Shown here piece by piece: positions 1-12,352 of a stretch of 64,000 nt of DNA (positions within the stretch are counted from its first letter, which is position 1; every line of letters starts with the position of its first letter). Location of the stretch: NCBI RefSeq assembly GCF_000003195.3, contig NC_012871.2, positions 58,457,802 to 58,521,801 on the forward strand, written 5' to 3'. This DNA is from Sorghum bicolor (Eukaryota; Streptophyta; Magnoliopsida; Poales; Poaceae). Position numbers and translations under genes: made by a program. A model generated the notes under the pieces. That model was not told the origin of the DNA. It saw only the letters and a program-made list of their open reading frames with translations, and ran no database searches.

Positions 1-3000
1 TACGTGTTCTCTGAACACATTGGGTGGTAAGCTCTTTGTGAGCGGAACCACGAGCATTCTTTCTGTACTTATATGCTCAAGATTTATGATATGATCCCGA
101 ACTTTATCTTTCACAGCATAGTACTTTATGTCAATGTGTTTGGTAGCACCACTTAACCTATTGTTGTGAGCATAGTGTATCGCTGGGTTGTTATCACAAT
201 ACAAGCTTATAAGTTCATTAATATTGTCAATCACTTCAATTCCGGGTATGAATTTCTTTAGCCAGTTCACCTGTCTTGTTGCCTCATAACATGCTACAAA
301 CTCGGCATACATTGTCCAGAATGTAGTTATTGTTTGGAGCTTTTCCACGATATCGCTCCTTCAGCGAGAGTAAATATATATCCTGACGTGGATTCTCTTT
401 CTTCTCCCGCATAATCGGAATCTAAATACCCCTCTACCTGTAGGGAATCAGATCTTCTATATGTTAACATGAGGCCTTTCATACCCTGCAAATAACGTAG
501 GACTTTCTTCACCAATCTGTAATGTTCAAATTATGGATTCTTTTGATATCTGCCAAGTAATCTGATAACATAAGCTAAGTCAGGGCATGTATACACTTGA
601 GCATATTATAAACTTCCAACTGGTAAAGCATACGGTACCACTTTCATTTGGTTAATATTATATTCATTCTTGGGACACTCATGATCCCCAAATTTATCAC
701 CTTTGACTAGGAGCAAGTGAGGGATTGCACGCATGCATACTAAATTTCTTTAGAACCTTTTCTATGTATGCCTTTTATGATAATCCTAATCCTAGAACAC
801 CTTTTGTTCTATCTCGGTGAATCTCTATTCCCAAAACGATCAATAGATTCATGTCACTACTAGCAAGTAGGATACCGTCCACATACAAAATTAGGAATAT
901 AAAGTTTCCATTCTTAAATTTTGCATAAACGCAATTGTCCTCAACATTATTTTAAACCCAAATTCTTTTATCAAACTTCAAGTACCACTGTCTTGAAGCT
1001 TGTTTCAATCTATAGATTGATTTCTTTAGGCAGCATCCCATATTTTCTTTTCCTTCTATGACGAAACTTTTCGGTTGTGCCATATAGACATTTTCCTTCA
1101 AATCCTTGTTAAGGAATGCCGTATCTACATCCATTTAATGTAACTCCAGATCATAGTGAGCTACAAGTGCCATTACAATTCTAAAGGAATCTTTACATGA
1201 GACTGGAGAAAAGGTTTCATTGTAATCAATCCCTTCTTTTTGCGTAAAGCCTTTCGCCACGAGTCACGCTTTAAATCTTTCAACTTTTCCTTGGGAGTCA
1301 TACTTTATCTTGTAGAACCATTTGCAGCCAATTGTTTTGGCTCCTTTAGGAATTTTTTCTAAGTCATTGATTTCATTTCATCTTCCATGGCCTTAAGCCA
1401 CTTTGATGAGTGGTCGTTTCTCATGGCTTCTTCAAATAAGGTGGGATCATTCCCCATATGAAATTCTTCTATTTCATAAACTTCATAATCATTAGAAATA
1501 GGTGACCTTATTCTTTGAGACCTTCTAGGGGCCTCTGGCACTTGTTTCACATCTGGTTGTGGCTATTCTTCCTCATGAGCAACATTTGGTTCTATAGGTT
1601 CCTGAAGTATAAGTTCCTCGGGTTCATTCATTGTATCCACGGGAGAACTAACGACAGGTGTTGGCATAGCAATGGCTTGCACTGTCGGTGCAGCAGCAAC
1701 AACAATAGGTAACGCGAAAAATGGTTCTTCATCCATCGGAGTGGGCATGAATACCCGCTTTTCCTCTAGACTAATTTCTCTTGCTACCTTGCTCCCCATT
1801 ATCATGTTATCCTCCAAGAAGACAGTGTGTCTTGTTTCTACAATCTTCGTATGTCTGTCAGGATAATAGAAGCGATATTCTTTCGATCTTTCTAGATAGC
1901 CAATGAAATGGCAGCTGACAATCTTAGGGGTGTAATTTTCCTATGTTTCGGGTTAAACACTTTTGCCTCGGCTGGACAACCCTACACACACAAATGGTTA
2001 AGTGAGGGTTCCTTCCTGTCCACAACTCATATGGTGTTTTAGGCACCGATTTACTTGGTACTCGATTAAGTATATAAATGACGGTTTTCAGCGTCTCCAT
2101 CCATAAACTAATCGACAATGTGGAGTAACTATTTCTTACCATATCCATTAAGGTACAGTTGCGTCTTTCAGCCACTCCATTCTGCTGAGGCTCCTCCGGT
2201 GTGGAGTACTGAGCAACTATGCCATTTTTATGTAGGAACCTTGCAAAAGGTCTAGGAATTTGGCCATAAGGGCTATGTCACCCATAGTACTCTCCACCTC
2301 GGTTGGATAGTACTATTTTATTTTTTTGTTGTACTGGTTTTTAACCTCAGCTTTTAATATCTTGAATTTATCCAATGCTTTTGATGTTTCTTTAATTGGA
2401 TAAATGTAGCCAAAACAAGAGTAATTGTCTTGAAAGTTATGAACAAATCGAAATCATCCACACTTTTCATAGGAAAAGGACCACATATATCGTGTGGATT
2501 ATTTCTAAAGCTCCTGCACTTCGTTTGGCATTTTCTTAATTTTCTTGATATACTTTCCTTTGATACCATCAACATATTGTTCTAAATCAGAAAATTCTAA
2601 GTGGGAAAAAATTGATTATTTTACCAAACGTTCTATTTTCCTCCTCGAATATGGCCTAAGCAATGCCATAATTTCGAAGAGGTATTTTAGTTCTCTTCCA
2701 CTTGTATTTATATTTCTAGATGGGGAATTATTCATATTCTCATTATATACATCATTCACAGTCTCAACAAGAGATAATAAATAAAGCTTGTCTTGTCAGA
2801 AGACAAGACCAACATATTTATTATTAACAAGTATCTTACACTTGCCATCACCAAAATGGCAATCAATTCAATCATCATCAAGTTTCAAAACACTTATTAA
2901 ATTTGTATGCAAAGAGGGAACATAAAGTAATTCTTTAAGTCTAAATACAAAACTATTATTCGATTTTAAAGATAAATCTCTAATGACTTCAACATTGACT

Positions 3001-3202
3001 TGCACTTCATTTGCAACTTTAATCGTTCTTTCTCCTCTTCGCAAGGTTCTTGTCCCACTTAATCCCTATAAAGAACTTGCAACATTAGTAGTTGCTCCTG
3101 AATCAACCCACCAAGTGGATTTTGCATAACATAAATACAGAGATCCATCTACAAATGTAATTATTTCCTCACATCTCTTTAGCAGAGACTTCAGGAAGTT
3201 AG
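1..3202 (-). pseudogene. copia pol pseudogene (IN-RT-RNase H)
   Basis: Broken pieces of the polyprotein appear in order on the minus strand. Integrase core is at about 2175-1990 ([31 protein letters not shown]). A low-complexity linker is at about 1820-1360. Reverse transcriptase is at about 1134-950 (MDVDTAFLNKDL then IYRLKQASRQWY). RNase H is at about 515-327 (YLDSDYAGEERESTSGYIF, ISWKSSKQ). Multiple stops and shifts separate them. The window edge truncates the RNase H end. Confidence 0.85.
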
Positions 3203-4067
3203 GACAATCTCTCTTGTAATGCCCTCACTTGAAGCAGTACTTGCAGTGATCTATTTCAGCTGAGCCATAGGGGTTGTTTTGCTGATTCTGCTGGTTCTCT
3301 GAGTTCTGGGGGTTTCTTTCCCTGTGATTTGGAGGTAGAAGACTTATCCCACTTAGGTTTCCCTTGTGGTTTAGGATTCTTGCCATTGAAGTTCTTCTTG
3401 TTATCCCACACAAAGTGAGCAGTGTCACCCTGTGAGGATTTCAGTCTTTCCTCCTCTTAAGCACACATTGCCATGAGAGTTTCTAGATTTCATTTTTTAG
3501 GCTGAATATTGTAGTTCATAACAAAATCCTCATATTCTTTTGGCAAGGAAGCAAAAATCAAATGAATCAGGAATTCATCTTCCTTCAAATTCATTTCCTT
3601 GAGCTTAGATGTCGTGGCATTTATTTTCAAAATGTGCTCTCTTATGCCATCACCAGTGTGTTTCTCAATGACAAGCTTCTTAATCAGTGAACTGACTTTA
3701 GCCTTGGTAGACCTAGTAAACTAATTTTTGACATGGTCAAGATATTCTGTCGCACTGATACATTCAGGGATCGAGCCCCTTAGTTGTTCTTCTATGATGC
3801 TCTTGCTACCAACAGGCACCTGCGGTTGGACTGAACCCAACGCCTATGATCAATGTCATATTTCATTCTTATGTCCGCATGATCACGCTTTCGAGCAGCG
3901 AAATCAGCGTCAGATTCATTATCACCTCTAACCGGTTCCTTTGGCTCAACATGACATGGCGAGGTGATGGCATAGTCAATCTCATTCAACACAAGTTCCA
4001 GTTCATATTTCTCCCGCCACACACGATGGTTGCTACCATTGAGCGATGGAATGTTCGCAATGTTCAC
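3203..4067 (-). pseudogene. copia gag pseudogene
   Basis: The frame opens at 4067 with MNIANIPSLNGSNHRVWREK, a typical copia Gag N-terminus containing the L-x-G-x-N-x-x-x-W motif. It then continues in pieces in different frames. Near 3205-3245 the CCHC zinc knuckle reads CKYCFK, a TGA stop, then GHYKRDC, so the nucleic-acid-binding motif is cut in its middle by a stop codon. The product cannot be made as one chain. Confidence 0.85.
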
Positions 4068-5330
4068 ATTGCTTTTGACTCCTGAAATTATTAGAGTAAG
4101 TGAGAAAGCGTTGTTTGTATGTATATATATATATTCATTAATACAAAAATTTTACATCACCGTTGGGCAGAAATAAAATCAATGCATAATTTGTAATATT
4201 GTTATTAATAACTTTGTTCAGAAAATAACAATATTACAATATTACAATATCACAACAAAATTTATTCAGAATTAAATTCTCCTATTGGTTCAAATTTAAT
4301 AATGAAAAAATTATCTCAAGTACGCAATAGAAATATTCATAAATTTTCATCATAGCATTTTCTAGAAACCCAAATATTCTTTATTGTTTTCTGAACAAGC
4401 ATCATCATTGGATAAATTTTGTATAGAAAATAGCATCAAATTCCATGCAATTCATTCAAACATACATCAAAACAGTTTTTGGAAAAGGAAAACACAAAAC
4501 TGTTTGTGAAATTGTTCTTTCGGCCATTTCAACCCAATTCGCTTGTTCGGCCCTTTTTTTATTGTTTCTTCCTTTCTGACTTTTGGTTGGCCCAACTCGG
4601 CCCACCTTCGGAAAACGGCCCGTGGCTGAGCCGGCCGAGCCGCCCGACGGTGCTCCCGCGTCCCAGGCTGCAACCTGGGCTTGGCCAAGGAAAGCTCCTT
4701 CCCGCCTAGGCCAAAAGAGGCCTAGCCCTACGCTGGTTGATCTTAACTGTTGATCTAGATCTAACGGATGAGAGTGGATTTCGGAGGGATAAAAACCCTA
4801 GCCAGCCGGCCACAACCCTAACCCTAAAAACATTTCATTCCTTCCCTTTTCTTCCTCAGTGCCGCACCGAGGGAAAACGGTGGCCGTCGCGGCGGCTGCA
4901 GTGGCCACCGGTGCCATCTCCGGAGCAGATCCGGTCGCTCCCCTCCTCCTTCCTTTCTTTACTTACTCTTCCCTCTAATGTCTCCTTTCTTTTCTCACGC
5001 CACCAGCAAGCCGCCGCAAGGGGCTAGTGCCTTGGCAAAAGGACACGGCGGGTGAGAATGGTGCCACTGTGGGGCCCTTTGCCAGAACTTGTGTGCATCT
5101 GTGCGTGGTGCCGTTGGCCTCGTGACCGGCGCCCTTAGCTCTGCCCGCACGGCGGCGGTGTCATTTGGTTAGGTGAGCCCAGGTAGGCTTCCCACTCTGA
5201 CTTCTTTTCTATTGGTGGACTGATTCTTTCTTTAGGGTAAGGGTTCGTTCTAGGGATTTCTGTCGAATCGAGATTCATTTTTCTTCCTTCTATCTTTTCT
5301 CTGCCCCGATCTAGATCTATCTCAAAACCT
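4068..5330 (-). other. Untranslated leader of the copia element
   Basis: This lies between the PBS and the first gag methionine. It is GC-rich at 4550-5150 and AT-rich at 4085-4450. No open frame with protein-like sequence was recognised. A long leader is common in plant copia elements, but an embedded older insertion cannot be excluded. Confidence 0.5.
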
Positions 5331-5344
5331 AGCTTTGATACCAT
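5331..5344 (-). other. Primer binding site, initiator Met tRNA type
   Basis: The minus strand reads ATGGTATCAAAGCT straight after the LTR. It matches the TGGTATCAGAGC consensus complementary to the 3' end of initiator tRNA-Met, with one change. Confidence 0.8.
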
Positions 5345-5819
5345 TGATAGAATTCATAACGCATAATATTCATAGATCGGACAGTATTTCATTCATGAAT
5401 CACGATGTACATAGGAGTCCCTAAACATCATCTACTAGGAATAGGAAAAGAGACGGGAAAAGTAATAGACCGTCGGTCGGTGCTAGGGTTGACGATGCGC
5501 TGGTGTTCGTGTCGCCGTCGTTAGCTGGTGGTGCCATTAGGTCGGTGAAGCTCCTCGGTGGCGGTGCGGAGGTCGGGATGGCGTTGCCGACGTCGGTGGT
5601 GCTTCCCTTCGCTGGCAGCATCCCTCTCTGGATTGGGTTAGGGTTAGGGTTGGATGACTGCATGGCGAACCTCGTACTGCGAGCCCCGGCCCCCACCTCT
5701 CCTTTATAGTGTTGTGCGATAGGGGTCCACCAACCATGTAGGGTTGGACGCCTCCGATCAGGGCGCGAGATCGAGGCCCAGAAGACCTTTGGGCCCGGGT
5801 AAATGGAGATCAACTAACA
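5345..5819 (-). repeat. 5' LTR of the copia element
   Basis: On the minus strand the 475-bp segment starts TGTTAGTTGATC and ends GAATTCTATCA, so it has TG...CA ends, and it is followed directly by a primer binding site. The partner LTR is outside the window, so the boundaries rest on the TG/CA ends and the PBS and not on an LTR comparison. Confidence 0.8.
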
Positions 5820-7934
5820 ATATATGGATGCACCCAGATCTTTCTTTTTAATTTATCTTTTTGGATGCATGTGTTTGGACATGCACACGACTACGTCGAA
5901 TGTCTTGTACAGTATGTAAGCAAAAGAAATCCGGAATTCCGGATAATGAAATGGGACAGAATGGTTGAGCAATGACTTCTTACATCGATGTGAAACATCA
6001 TGTGAGCACTGAGCACATGCATGCTTTTACGGCGACACTTTTCCACCGCCGACGTCAATGATTTCTTATATTCAGTTCAATACTTCAAAGTCTCACCTGA
6101 GCTTGACTGCTAACAACGAACTAAATTAATAAATAGATAAAAAAAACCTCGAGAGAATATTCCACGATAATATATGGCTGTCAATTTTTTGTTTTCTTTT
6201 GAGGTCTTCATTGCCCTCAAGTGCACTTGTCCCACACAATAGATATGATGGCAGTGACCTGCTAATGCGTCTTAGTGCCGTCTCTCACATCCAAGTAAGG
6301 CATCCAACAGTATAAAACTAGCACTATCTCTAAACTAATAATAAATATAAAGGAGGGAGATCGTAGAAGTAGTATTTTTTAGATAAAAAAGTATATTAGA
6401 TAATAGTTGGGTACATAAACATGTTACAACTACTCTGGAATACACTACATATATTCAGAAACTGATTCTCATTTAAATTATACCTACGCTGTGAATAGCT
6501 CTATATCTCACATCTAAACCTGATAGACGCTTTGTATGAATGATCACACAGACAAACACTCGACAAAAGGCCTGAGAACAGATGCCCAACGAACGACGAC
6601 CAACGTTCCTGCAAGTTGAAAAACTTCTTGTTTCTTGTGTCTTTCTTCTTCTTTCTGCTACTGAAGAATAAGACTGATCTAAAAACATATTCTCCCTAGT
6701 CCTTTATTGTGGCAATATCTAACCACAACAAAACATAGAAGAGATCAAAGAAAATATTATTCCATGGTGTCAACATTAACTCCGTCTCGATGTCGTCGTC
6801 CAGAAAGAAAAATCTTCATGTCGTCAATGCTGAAGAAGATGTTGACATCATGGTTGTCGCCTCTTCTTGAATAGAGCCGCCACGGAGTAAACGATTCCAC
6901 CCTACCCCCTCAACGTTGCCGGAGAGGAGGAGAAGATAAATCTCTAATACCAAAAATTTAATATGAAAAAACCCTAACACTAAAAACTTAATTTAGTAGA
7001 GAAATTTATTAAAAACAATGGATCCCCACTTCCTTCGTCCTCCGGCGTGATGCCTGAGGAGGATTAGCCGTGGTGGAGGTATAGGAGGCCGGCGGTGGCG
7101 GCTGCTGGGCTGCAAGTCGTGAGGCCACGAGGGCGAGTGAGCTGGGTACCGCAGAAGTAATCTTAAATGACGTGTTGTGAGAGAGGAATACATCGTGAGA
7201 TATATGAGACTATTGAGCTAGTCTCTTGCTTTTGCATTATTCAATAATTTAAAAACTAATTCAGCTAGTTCTAAGCTAGACTATTGAAGACATCCTATGA
7301 GACCAAATTTAGATGCGAGGAAACCATTGATCGCCTAAACATGCTCGTCTAGACACGCATTGACGCATTAACGCTAGTGGAAGGGTCTCAAGTCTAGCAT
7401 CTAGATGAAAGATGCAATATTAGACCGCCTAGACAATGATTAGTCAAGGCTAGTCACTAATCGTGGGGTAATCACCATTTAACTAGCAATTAAGTAACAG
7501 ATAAACAAAGCACTCATGAATATATTTAAAAAGTAAATAGATGCACAAATGCTCTTGTATATGCATACACACCTACCCCTGAATATAGGCACATCATAAC
7601 ACATTGATGATATCACCCGTCACCATACACATCCACTTGTTGACGACACATCTCTAACACTAAAATAATAATTATACGTAAATGTGAGGACCCATATTGA
7701 TCGAGTTTTTTTAACGTAAATGCAAGCACCCCATGTTAATAGATTCAAATCCAAGGGCAGGATAGTTTCCGCAAGAAATCTAATCAAATGAGCTCGATCC
7801 ACGCAACATGTAAACACCATAAAAATTGTGGATACTTGCTCTTAGCTCTATGTTTATAGTATGTCATCTGATTGATGTAGTCTGTCGGTTGCCTCACAAC
7901 CTCTTATGGTGAAAAAAAATTCATAAATATTGTT
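5820..7934. other. Intergenic DNA, no feature recognised
   Basis: AT-rich sequence. I see no protein-like frame and no clear terminal repeats. Short open frames on the minus strand near 6473-6688 and 6993-7193 have no recognisable domain. Confidence 0.4.
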
Positions 7935-7949
7935 AAAATCTATTCCTAT

Positions 7950-8098
7950 CCTGTGGTGACTTTATCAATCTTGAGATTTAGGTCTAACTTGGTTCTTTGG
8001 AGGTACTCCTAGGGATAAGATGTACGTGTGTGCGTTCATAGACGTGAGTGTGTGCTCGTGTTTGTAAGCATCTGCGTCTGTAACTGGATCTCACAAAA
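7950..8098 (+). mobile_element. 5'-truncated SINE/LINE-type retroposon tail
   Basis: The insert ends in an A-run and is flanked by a perfect 15-bp direct repeat AAAATCTATTCCTAT at 7935-7949 and 8099-8113, the signature of target-primed reverse transcription. The body (GTACGTGTGTGCGTTCATAG, then GTGAGTGTGTGCTCGTG) resembles the 3' region of grass SINEs and LINEs as I remember it. The family was not assigned. Confidence 0.7.
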
Positions 8099-8643
8099 AA
8101 AATCTATTCCTATTAGACGCCATTAAAAATTACAGATTCCCTTCGATACCACTAGTTTTAATTTGTGTTCCCTTTTATCGCATTAAGGTTACCTACATAT
8201 GACATGGTTGTACAATAACACTAGAAATTTTGATCTTACTTCTCTATGTAAGATGAAACAAATTCGTGTACTTCCTTCTGTTGCCATTAGAGTCATATAC
8301 ATGCAAATTGTCACATTTACATTTCTGACACAACACACATATAGGGAAGTAGCTAGTCCCATACAATTAAGCAAAGTGATGCAGCATGGTAGAATGCCTG
8401 CTAGCTCGGGGATTGTCAGGAGCGCCAATGCAATCTTTACTTGGCGCCTGTGTGTCGCTAGACGCATACGCGAGGATGTCGATCGCCCAAATTAGGAAAG
8501 GGGAACAAGCGGTGGGTGTGCGGCCAACGGTGAGGTCATCACGTGTCAGGGCAGTGGACAAGAGAACAATGGTGGTGGGAGTTAGAGTTAGGGTTTTAGA
8601 TTTTCAAGGCAAGGGGTGAGGGGGCATCCACGGTTACTGGCTT

Positions 8644-8760
8644 GGAAAAAGTCTACTTACCCCCCTGAAGTATTGATCTGTGTCTAACCTAGGCCCTCAA
8701 CTACAAAACCAGGTAACATACACTCTAAAATTTGGAAAATAGGGCAACGAACCCCCTAGG
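8644..8760 (+). repeat. Terminal sequence of a Mutator-like (Pack-MULE-type) element
   Basis: It starts GGAAAAAGTCTACTTACC and continues with the CTCAACTACAAAACCAGG type of text common to this class of grass termini. The first ten bases (GGAAAAAGTC) are identical to the start of the Mutator MITE at 48652, which has a proven 9-bp TSD. The matching right terminus was not found, so the class is inferred from one end. Gene fragments lie directly inside it. Confidence 0.5.
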
Positions 8761-8912
8761 GCGGTTTGGGAGGGCGGTTTTGGTGACGTGGCAACCAGCG
8801 TGTCAGCGGTATGACACGGTGGCGCAGACGATGCCTTCCAGAGGTAGCTAGCAGGTGGGTCCCACATGTCAGGCAACCCCCCTCAAATACTCTGCATCCT
8901 CCCCTGTTTCTC

Positions 8913-9210
8913 TCCCTTGTTCCATCCTCCACGGAGATGAGCGAGTCGAGGGCGTCGAGGGGTAGCTGGTACTTGAGCACGGCCTGGGCGCCCCTAGCGC
9001 GAAGAGCGCTGGCGCGGTCTTGGCGCGAGCGTGGCGACGAGGATGGCAAAGGAGGCCGCGACACGCGGGGGAGGACACGATGCGGGTCTCCCTGCCGACA
9101 TAGCGCCGCTGGCGGGGCAGGATGCAGCTGCCAAAGCTACACATGAGGCGCACCTGCGAGCCCCCATTCGCCACCTGTGCCTGCGTGAGAGGACCGGCCG
9201 GGGTGGGCAC
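8913..9210 (-). pseudogene. PB1-domain gene fragment, frameshifted
   Basis: Three minus-strand frames together read as a plant PB1 (Phox/Bem1) domain. The first gives VRLMCSFGSCILPR and YVGRETRIVS, matching the family pattern V-[KR]-L-[ML]-C-S-[FY]-G-G-x-I-L-P-R...YVGG-x-T-R. The second gives ASFAILVATLA. The third gives VLKYQLPLDALDSLISVEDG, matching the KYQLP-x-(D/E)-LDALISV segment. At least two frameshifts, the substitutions G-to-S/C and G-to-R, and the abrupt end mark it as a non-functional captured or decayed fragment. PB1 domains mediate protein-protein pairing in intact genes. The fragment lies inside the Mutator-like terminus and just left of the Athila insertion. Confidence 0.75.
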
Positions 9211-9231
9211 GGGCGGTGGGGAGTTGGCAGC

Positions 9232-10215
9232 TGTTGACGGTCCTTAAGTATCAAATTTAATTATCAAATAAATAAAGAAAAGGATCCAAATGAAATCAAG
9301 ATCCAGACTTAGGGTTTTATCTGACAGAATTCCACGAGTTTTGGTGTTTGTCTATTTCTGCAGGGGGTTATGAGGAAATATGGAAGAAAGGCCCACACGT
9401 CGGGATTACATAGAGATATTAACGTACCGCGCAATTATCTTACATCTAGAAGACTCCAGAAGCCACGAGACCGAAGCGGAGGCGAAACGGGGCCTGACCC
9501 TGGGCGCCCGCCCAGGAGATCAGGGCGCCCGCCCTGCCTCTGAGTCCAATCAGGACTCTGCTTTGCGGGAGATCTCCACCGACCTAAAGGATGAATCTAA
9601 ACCATACAATCTATGTCGGTTTGATCCAATGGCCCATATTCACTTGAAGGGACTATAAAACCAGACCCCCTGGCCCCTGGAGGAGAGAGCCTCTCAACCC
9701 TAATTCATTGTTCCATCAAGGGAGAAGAAGCCTCTGATCAAGATTAGAGCCACCACATCAATTAGACATCTAGATTAGCATAGCTACATAGGATTAGAAC
9801 TAGAAGGAGTCAATCTTCGATTGGTTTCCGGATCTGTCAAGAGGATTCTTGGTATGAAGAGTTAGATATAATGTTCTCAATTATACATGCAATGATAGAT
9901 GCTCAATCTCATATTCTATTCTGTAATCAATATTGATGATTGCTAATCCCTTCCCAGTGGCAAAAATATAAATAACGATACCTGGAATACTTCCCGGTTA
10001 AAATGCTACATCGGTATTAATCTGTGCGCTTGCAGATCCCATTCATTATTTATTTAGAAGAGCAATTGCATATTTCAATACCGCGTCTCTTATATCATGC
10101 TGGGGATGACAACTTGGCTTAAGTGGTGTGAGGGATAGGTTTGGCATTTTTGGCACCGTTATTAGATTTAGAGAACTTAGTCTACTTTTGGTAATGATGT
10201 TAAGAATACCCAACA
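9232..10215 (+). repeat. 5' LTR of the Athila-type element (short form)
   Basis: Runs from TGTTGACGGTCC to AGAATACCCAACA. It is colinear with the 3' LTR except that 671 bp present there (16024-16694) are absent at the junction 9852-9854. A TATA-like ACTATAAAAC lies at 9650-9659 in both copies, followed by a CT-rich stretch, and is the likely start region for element transcription. Confidence 0.9.
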
Positions 10216-10223
10216 AGCATTTT

Positions 10224-10241
10224 TGGCGCCGGTGCCGGGGA
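10224..10241 (+). other. Primer binding site of the Athila-type element
   Basis: TGGCGCCGGTGCCGGGGA lies eight bases after the LTR end. This TGGCGCC...GCCGGGGA form is the one found in Athila-group elements (reported there as complementary to a tRNA-Asp type end; family knowledge). The exact tRNA was not checked. Confidence 0.75.
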
Positions 10242-10375
10242 AGGTTGATTACTAATCAAGAATAGAATAAAAGATTTTGAGTTATCATTCGCATCACTAA
10301 TATGATTGAGCTTATCTATTCTCTCATACAGTTTTACCCCGATATTTTTCTATTTTATCTTATGCAGGGGAATGT

Positions 10376-12352
10376 ATGAATAGAAGACATCTTCCAGGAA
10401 ATTTTGTTGACAATCCCGAAGCATTATTCAAGAAGACGAGAGCCAAGAAGAAATCATCAACACTTCACGAAGAAGCTTCATCCAATCAAGAAGATCACCG
10501 GAACTTGTCTTCAGAGTTCGAAGCCATGGCGAACAAATCGATCCGCGAGTTCTCAGCTCCCCCTACAGACAACATCCGCACTGGACCTGCTGCAGAGATC
10601 GATGGCAACTTTGAGCTCAAGCCTGGACTTATCAACATGGTGCAATCCAACCAGTTCTGTGGGAAGGCACACGAAGATGCTAGTGCTCATTTACAACACT
10701 TCCTGGAGATTTGCAACACATTCACCATAGCAGGAGTTTCCAAAGACGCTATACTACTTCACCTCTTCCCATTCTCACTGTTAGGAAGAGCGAAGCAGTG
10801 GTTCTACGCTACAAAGGAGAAGAATACTATGTGGGCACTCTGCTCAACAAACTTCCTGGCTAAGTTCTTTCCCATGGGCAAGACCAATGCTCTCCGTGGG
10901 AAGATTACAAGTTTTCAGCAACAAAATGATGAATCTGTTCCAGAAGCATGGGAGCGCTTTCAAGACTACATCCTAGAATGTCCCCATCATGGAATGGAGA
11001 GTTGGCTATTGATGCAGACGTTCTATCATGGGCTCAGCAACAGTGCCCGAGAGACCATGGATGCTGCAGCTGGAGGAGCATTCTTATCACTTACTATACC
11101 ACAAGCCACAGCTCTTGTGGAGAAGATGGCGTCCAATCAAAGCTGGAATGAAGAGAGGACCCAGACACGCAAGAGAGGTGGAGGCATGCATCAGCTGAAG
11201 GAGGTAGACATGCTGTCTGCAAAGCTAGACCTGCTCATGAAGAAGCTCGACGATAGAGCTGGAGACAAGAAAGAAGTTATGCACATCTACGACTCTCACA
11301 TGACTTGTGAGGAGTATGGAGACACTGGACACTCAGGCAACCACTGCCCTGAGATGCTTGAGGATGTGAACTACATCAACAACAACAACTACTACTACTA
11401 CAACCGCCCTCAACAAAATCAAGGTTGGAATCAACAGAGACCTAATTACTCAGGTAATTATCAAGGTAACAATTTTTACAACAACAATAGTAATTTTCCA
11501 CCTTTGAGAGAGTTAGTGTCTAATCAAGGAAAGCTAATGGATAACCTATCTAAGAAATTGGCATCTAATGATAAAATGCTAGAAAATATAAATAATAGAA
11601 TGGATACTTTCTCTACTGCCATCAAGAATCAAATTAGCTTTAATAAAATGATTGAATCTCAGTTAAATCAAATAGCTGTTGCTGTTCCTACTACTAACCC
11701 CGGTATACCATCACAACCGGAAGGATTAGAATCTGCAAATCTTGTAGACATGTTTGATGCAGGTAATTGGAGTAACCCCATCAATAAATTCTCTACTGAC
11801 CTTCTGCCGGTCAAGAGAGGCGATCCAGGACGCCCCGTCATCCCGATCTCCATCGGCATGGTGGACGTTCCAGAAGCACTCTGCGACTTTGGCTCCAGTG
11901 TCAACATTATACCCAGGGTACTCTATGAAAAATTCTTTACATATCCTTTATTAGAGACAACCATGTGTTTGCAGTTTGCAGATCAGACGATAACTTTCCC
12001 AAAAGGAATAGTGAAGAACCTTTGCGTTCGAGTTGGTACCTTATATGCCCCAGCAGACTTTGTAGTGGTAGAGACCGGAAATGATGAGAGAGCACCTATC
12101 ATCTTAGGGAGGCCATTCTTGAACACCACGGGAGCTATCATCTACGCCAGTGCTGCCAAGATCAGTTTCTACGTCAAAGGGAAGAAGGAGACATTTTTCT
12201 TCAAGAACAAGACTACACAAATTCCAAATCAATCCAGACGTGAATCAAGGAAGAGGACCAACAGGAGGAACAGGAACAAGCAAGTGTGGACCGAGTCAGC
12301 TAAGATCACTGTTCGCCTAAACGGCCGTTTAGACCGTTTAAACACTGTGTAA
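10376..12352 (+). CDS. Gag plus first retropepsin-like domain, 3' end altered by a MITE
   Basis: ATG at 10376 opens a 658-codon frame. Residues about 78-250 form the retrotransposon capsid domain (LHLFPFSLLGRAKQW, WERFQDYILECP). A zinc knuckle near residues 308-325 reads CEEYGDTGHSGNHC, with Tyr in place of the expected second Cys, so metal binding is probably weakened. An Asn/Tyr-rich linker follows. A retropepsin-like domain has its catalytic-type motif D504-F-G and the family's closing ILGRPF near residue 578. The last 17 or so codons and the stop come from the hAT MITE at 12307. Without that insert the frame would run on into the second protease segment. Gag coats element RNA into particles and the protease would process it. 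Confidence 0.85.
   Translation: MNRRHLPGNFVDNPEALFKKTRAKKKSSTLHEEASSNQEDHRNLSSEFEAMANKSIREFSAPPTDNIRTGPAAEIDGNFELKPGLINMVQSNQFCGKAHEDASAHLQHFLEICNTFTIAGVSKDAILLHLFPFSLLGRAKQWFYATKEKNTMWALCSTNFLAKFFPMGKTNALRGKITSFQQQNDESVPEAWERFQDYILECPHHGMESWLLMQTFYHGLSNSARETMDAAAGGAFLSLTIPQATALVEKMASNQSWNEERTQTRKRGGGMHQLKEVDMLSAKLDLLMKKLDDRAGDKKEVMHIYDSHMTCEEYGDTGHSGNHCPEMLEDVNYINNNNYYYYNRPQQNQGWNQQRPNYSGNYQGNNFYNNNSNFPPLRELVSNQGKLMDNLSKKLASNDKMLENINNRMDTFSTAIKNQISFNKMIESQLNQIAVAVPTTNPGIPSQPEGLESANLVDMFDAGNWSNPINKFSTDLLPVKRGDPGRPVIPISIGMVDVPEALCDFGSSVNIIPRVLYEKFFTYPLLETTMCLQFADQTITFPKGIVKNLCVRVGTLYAPADFVVVETGNDERAPIILGRPFLNTTGAIIYASAAKISFYVKGKKETFFFKNKTTQIPNQSRRESRKRTNRRNRNKQVWTESAKITVRLNGRLDRLNTV

Larger units (their letters stand above)
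1..5819 (-). mobile_element. Degenerate Ty1/copia retrotransposon, 3' end outside window
   Basis: Read on the minus strand the order is LTR (5819-5345), primer binding site, a 1.26-kb leader, gag, integrase, reverse transcriptase and RNase H, which is the Ty1/copia order. The RNase H part lies near base 330, so the rest of RNase H and the 3' LTR fall outside the left edge. All coding parts are broken by stops and frameshifts, so this is an old inactive copy. The family within copia is not assigned. Confidence 0.9.
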
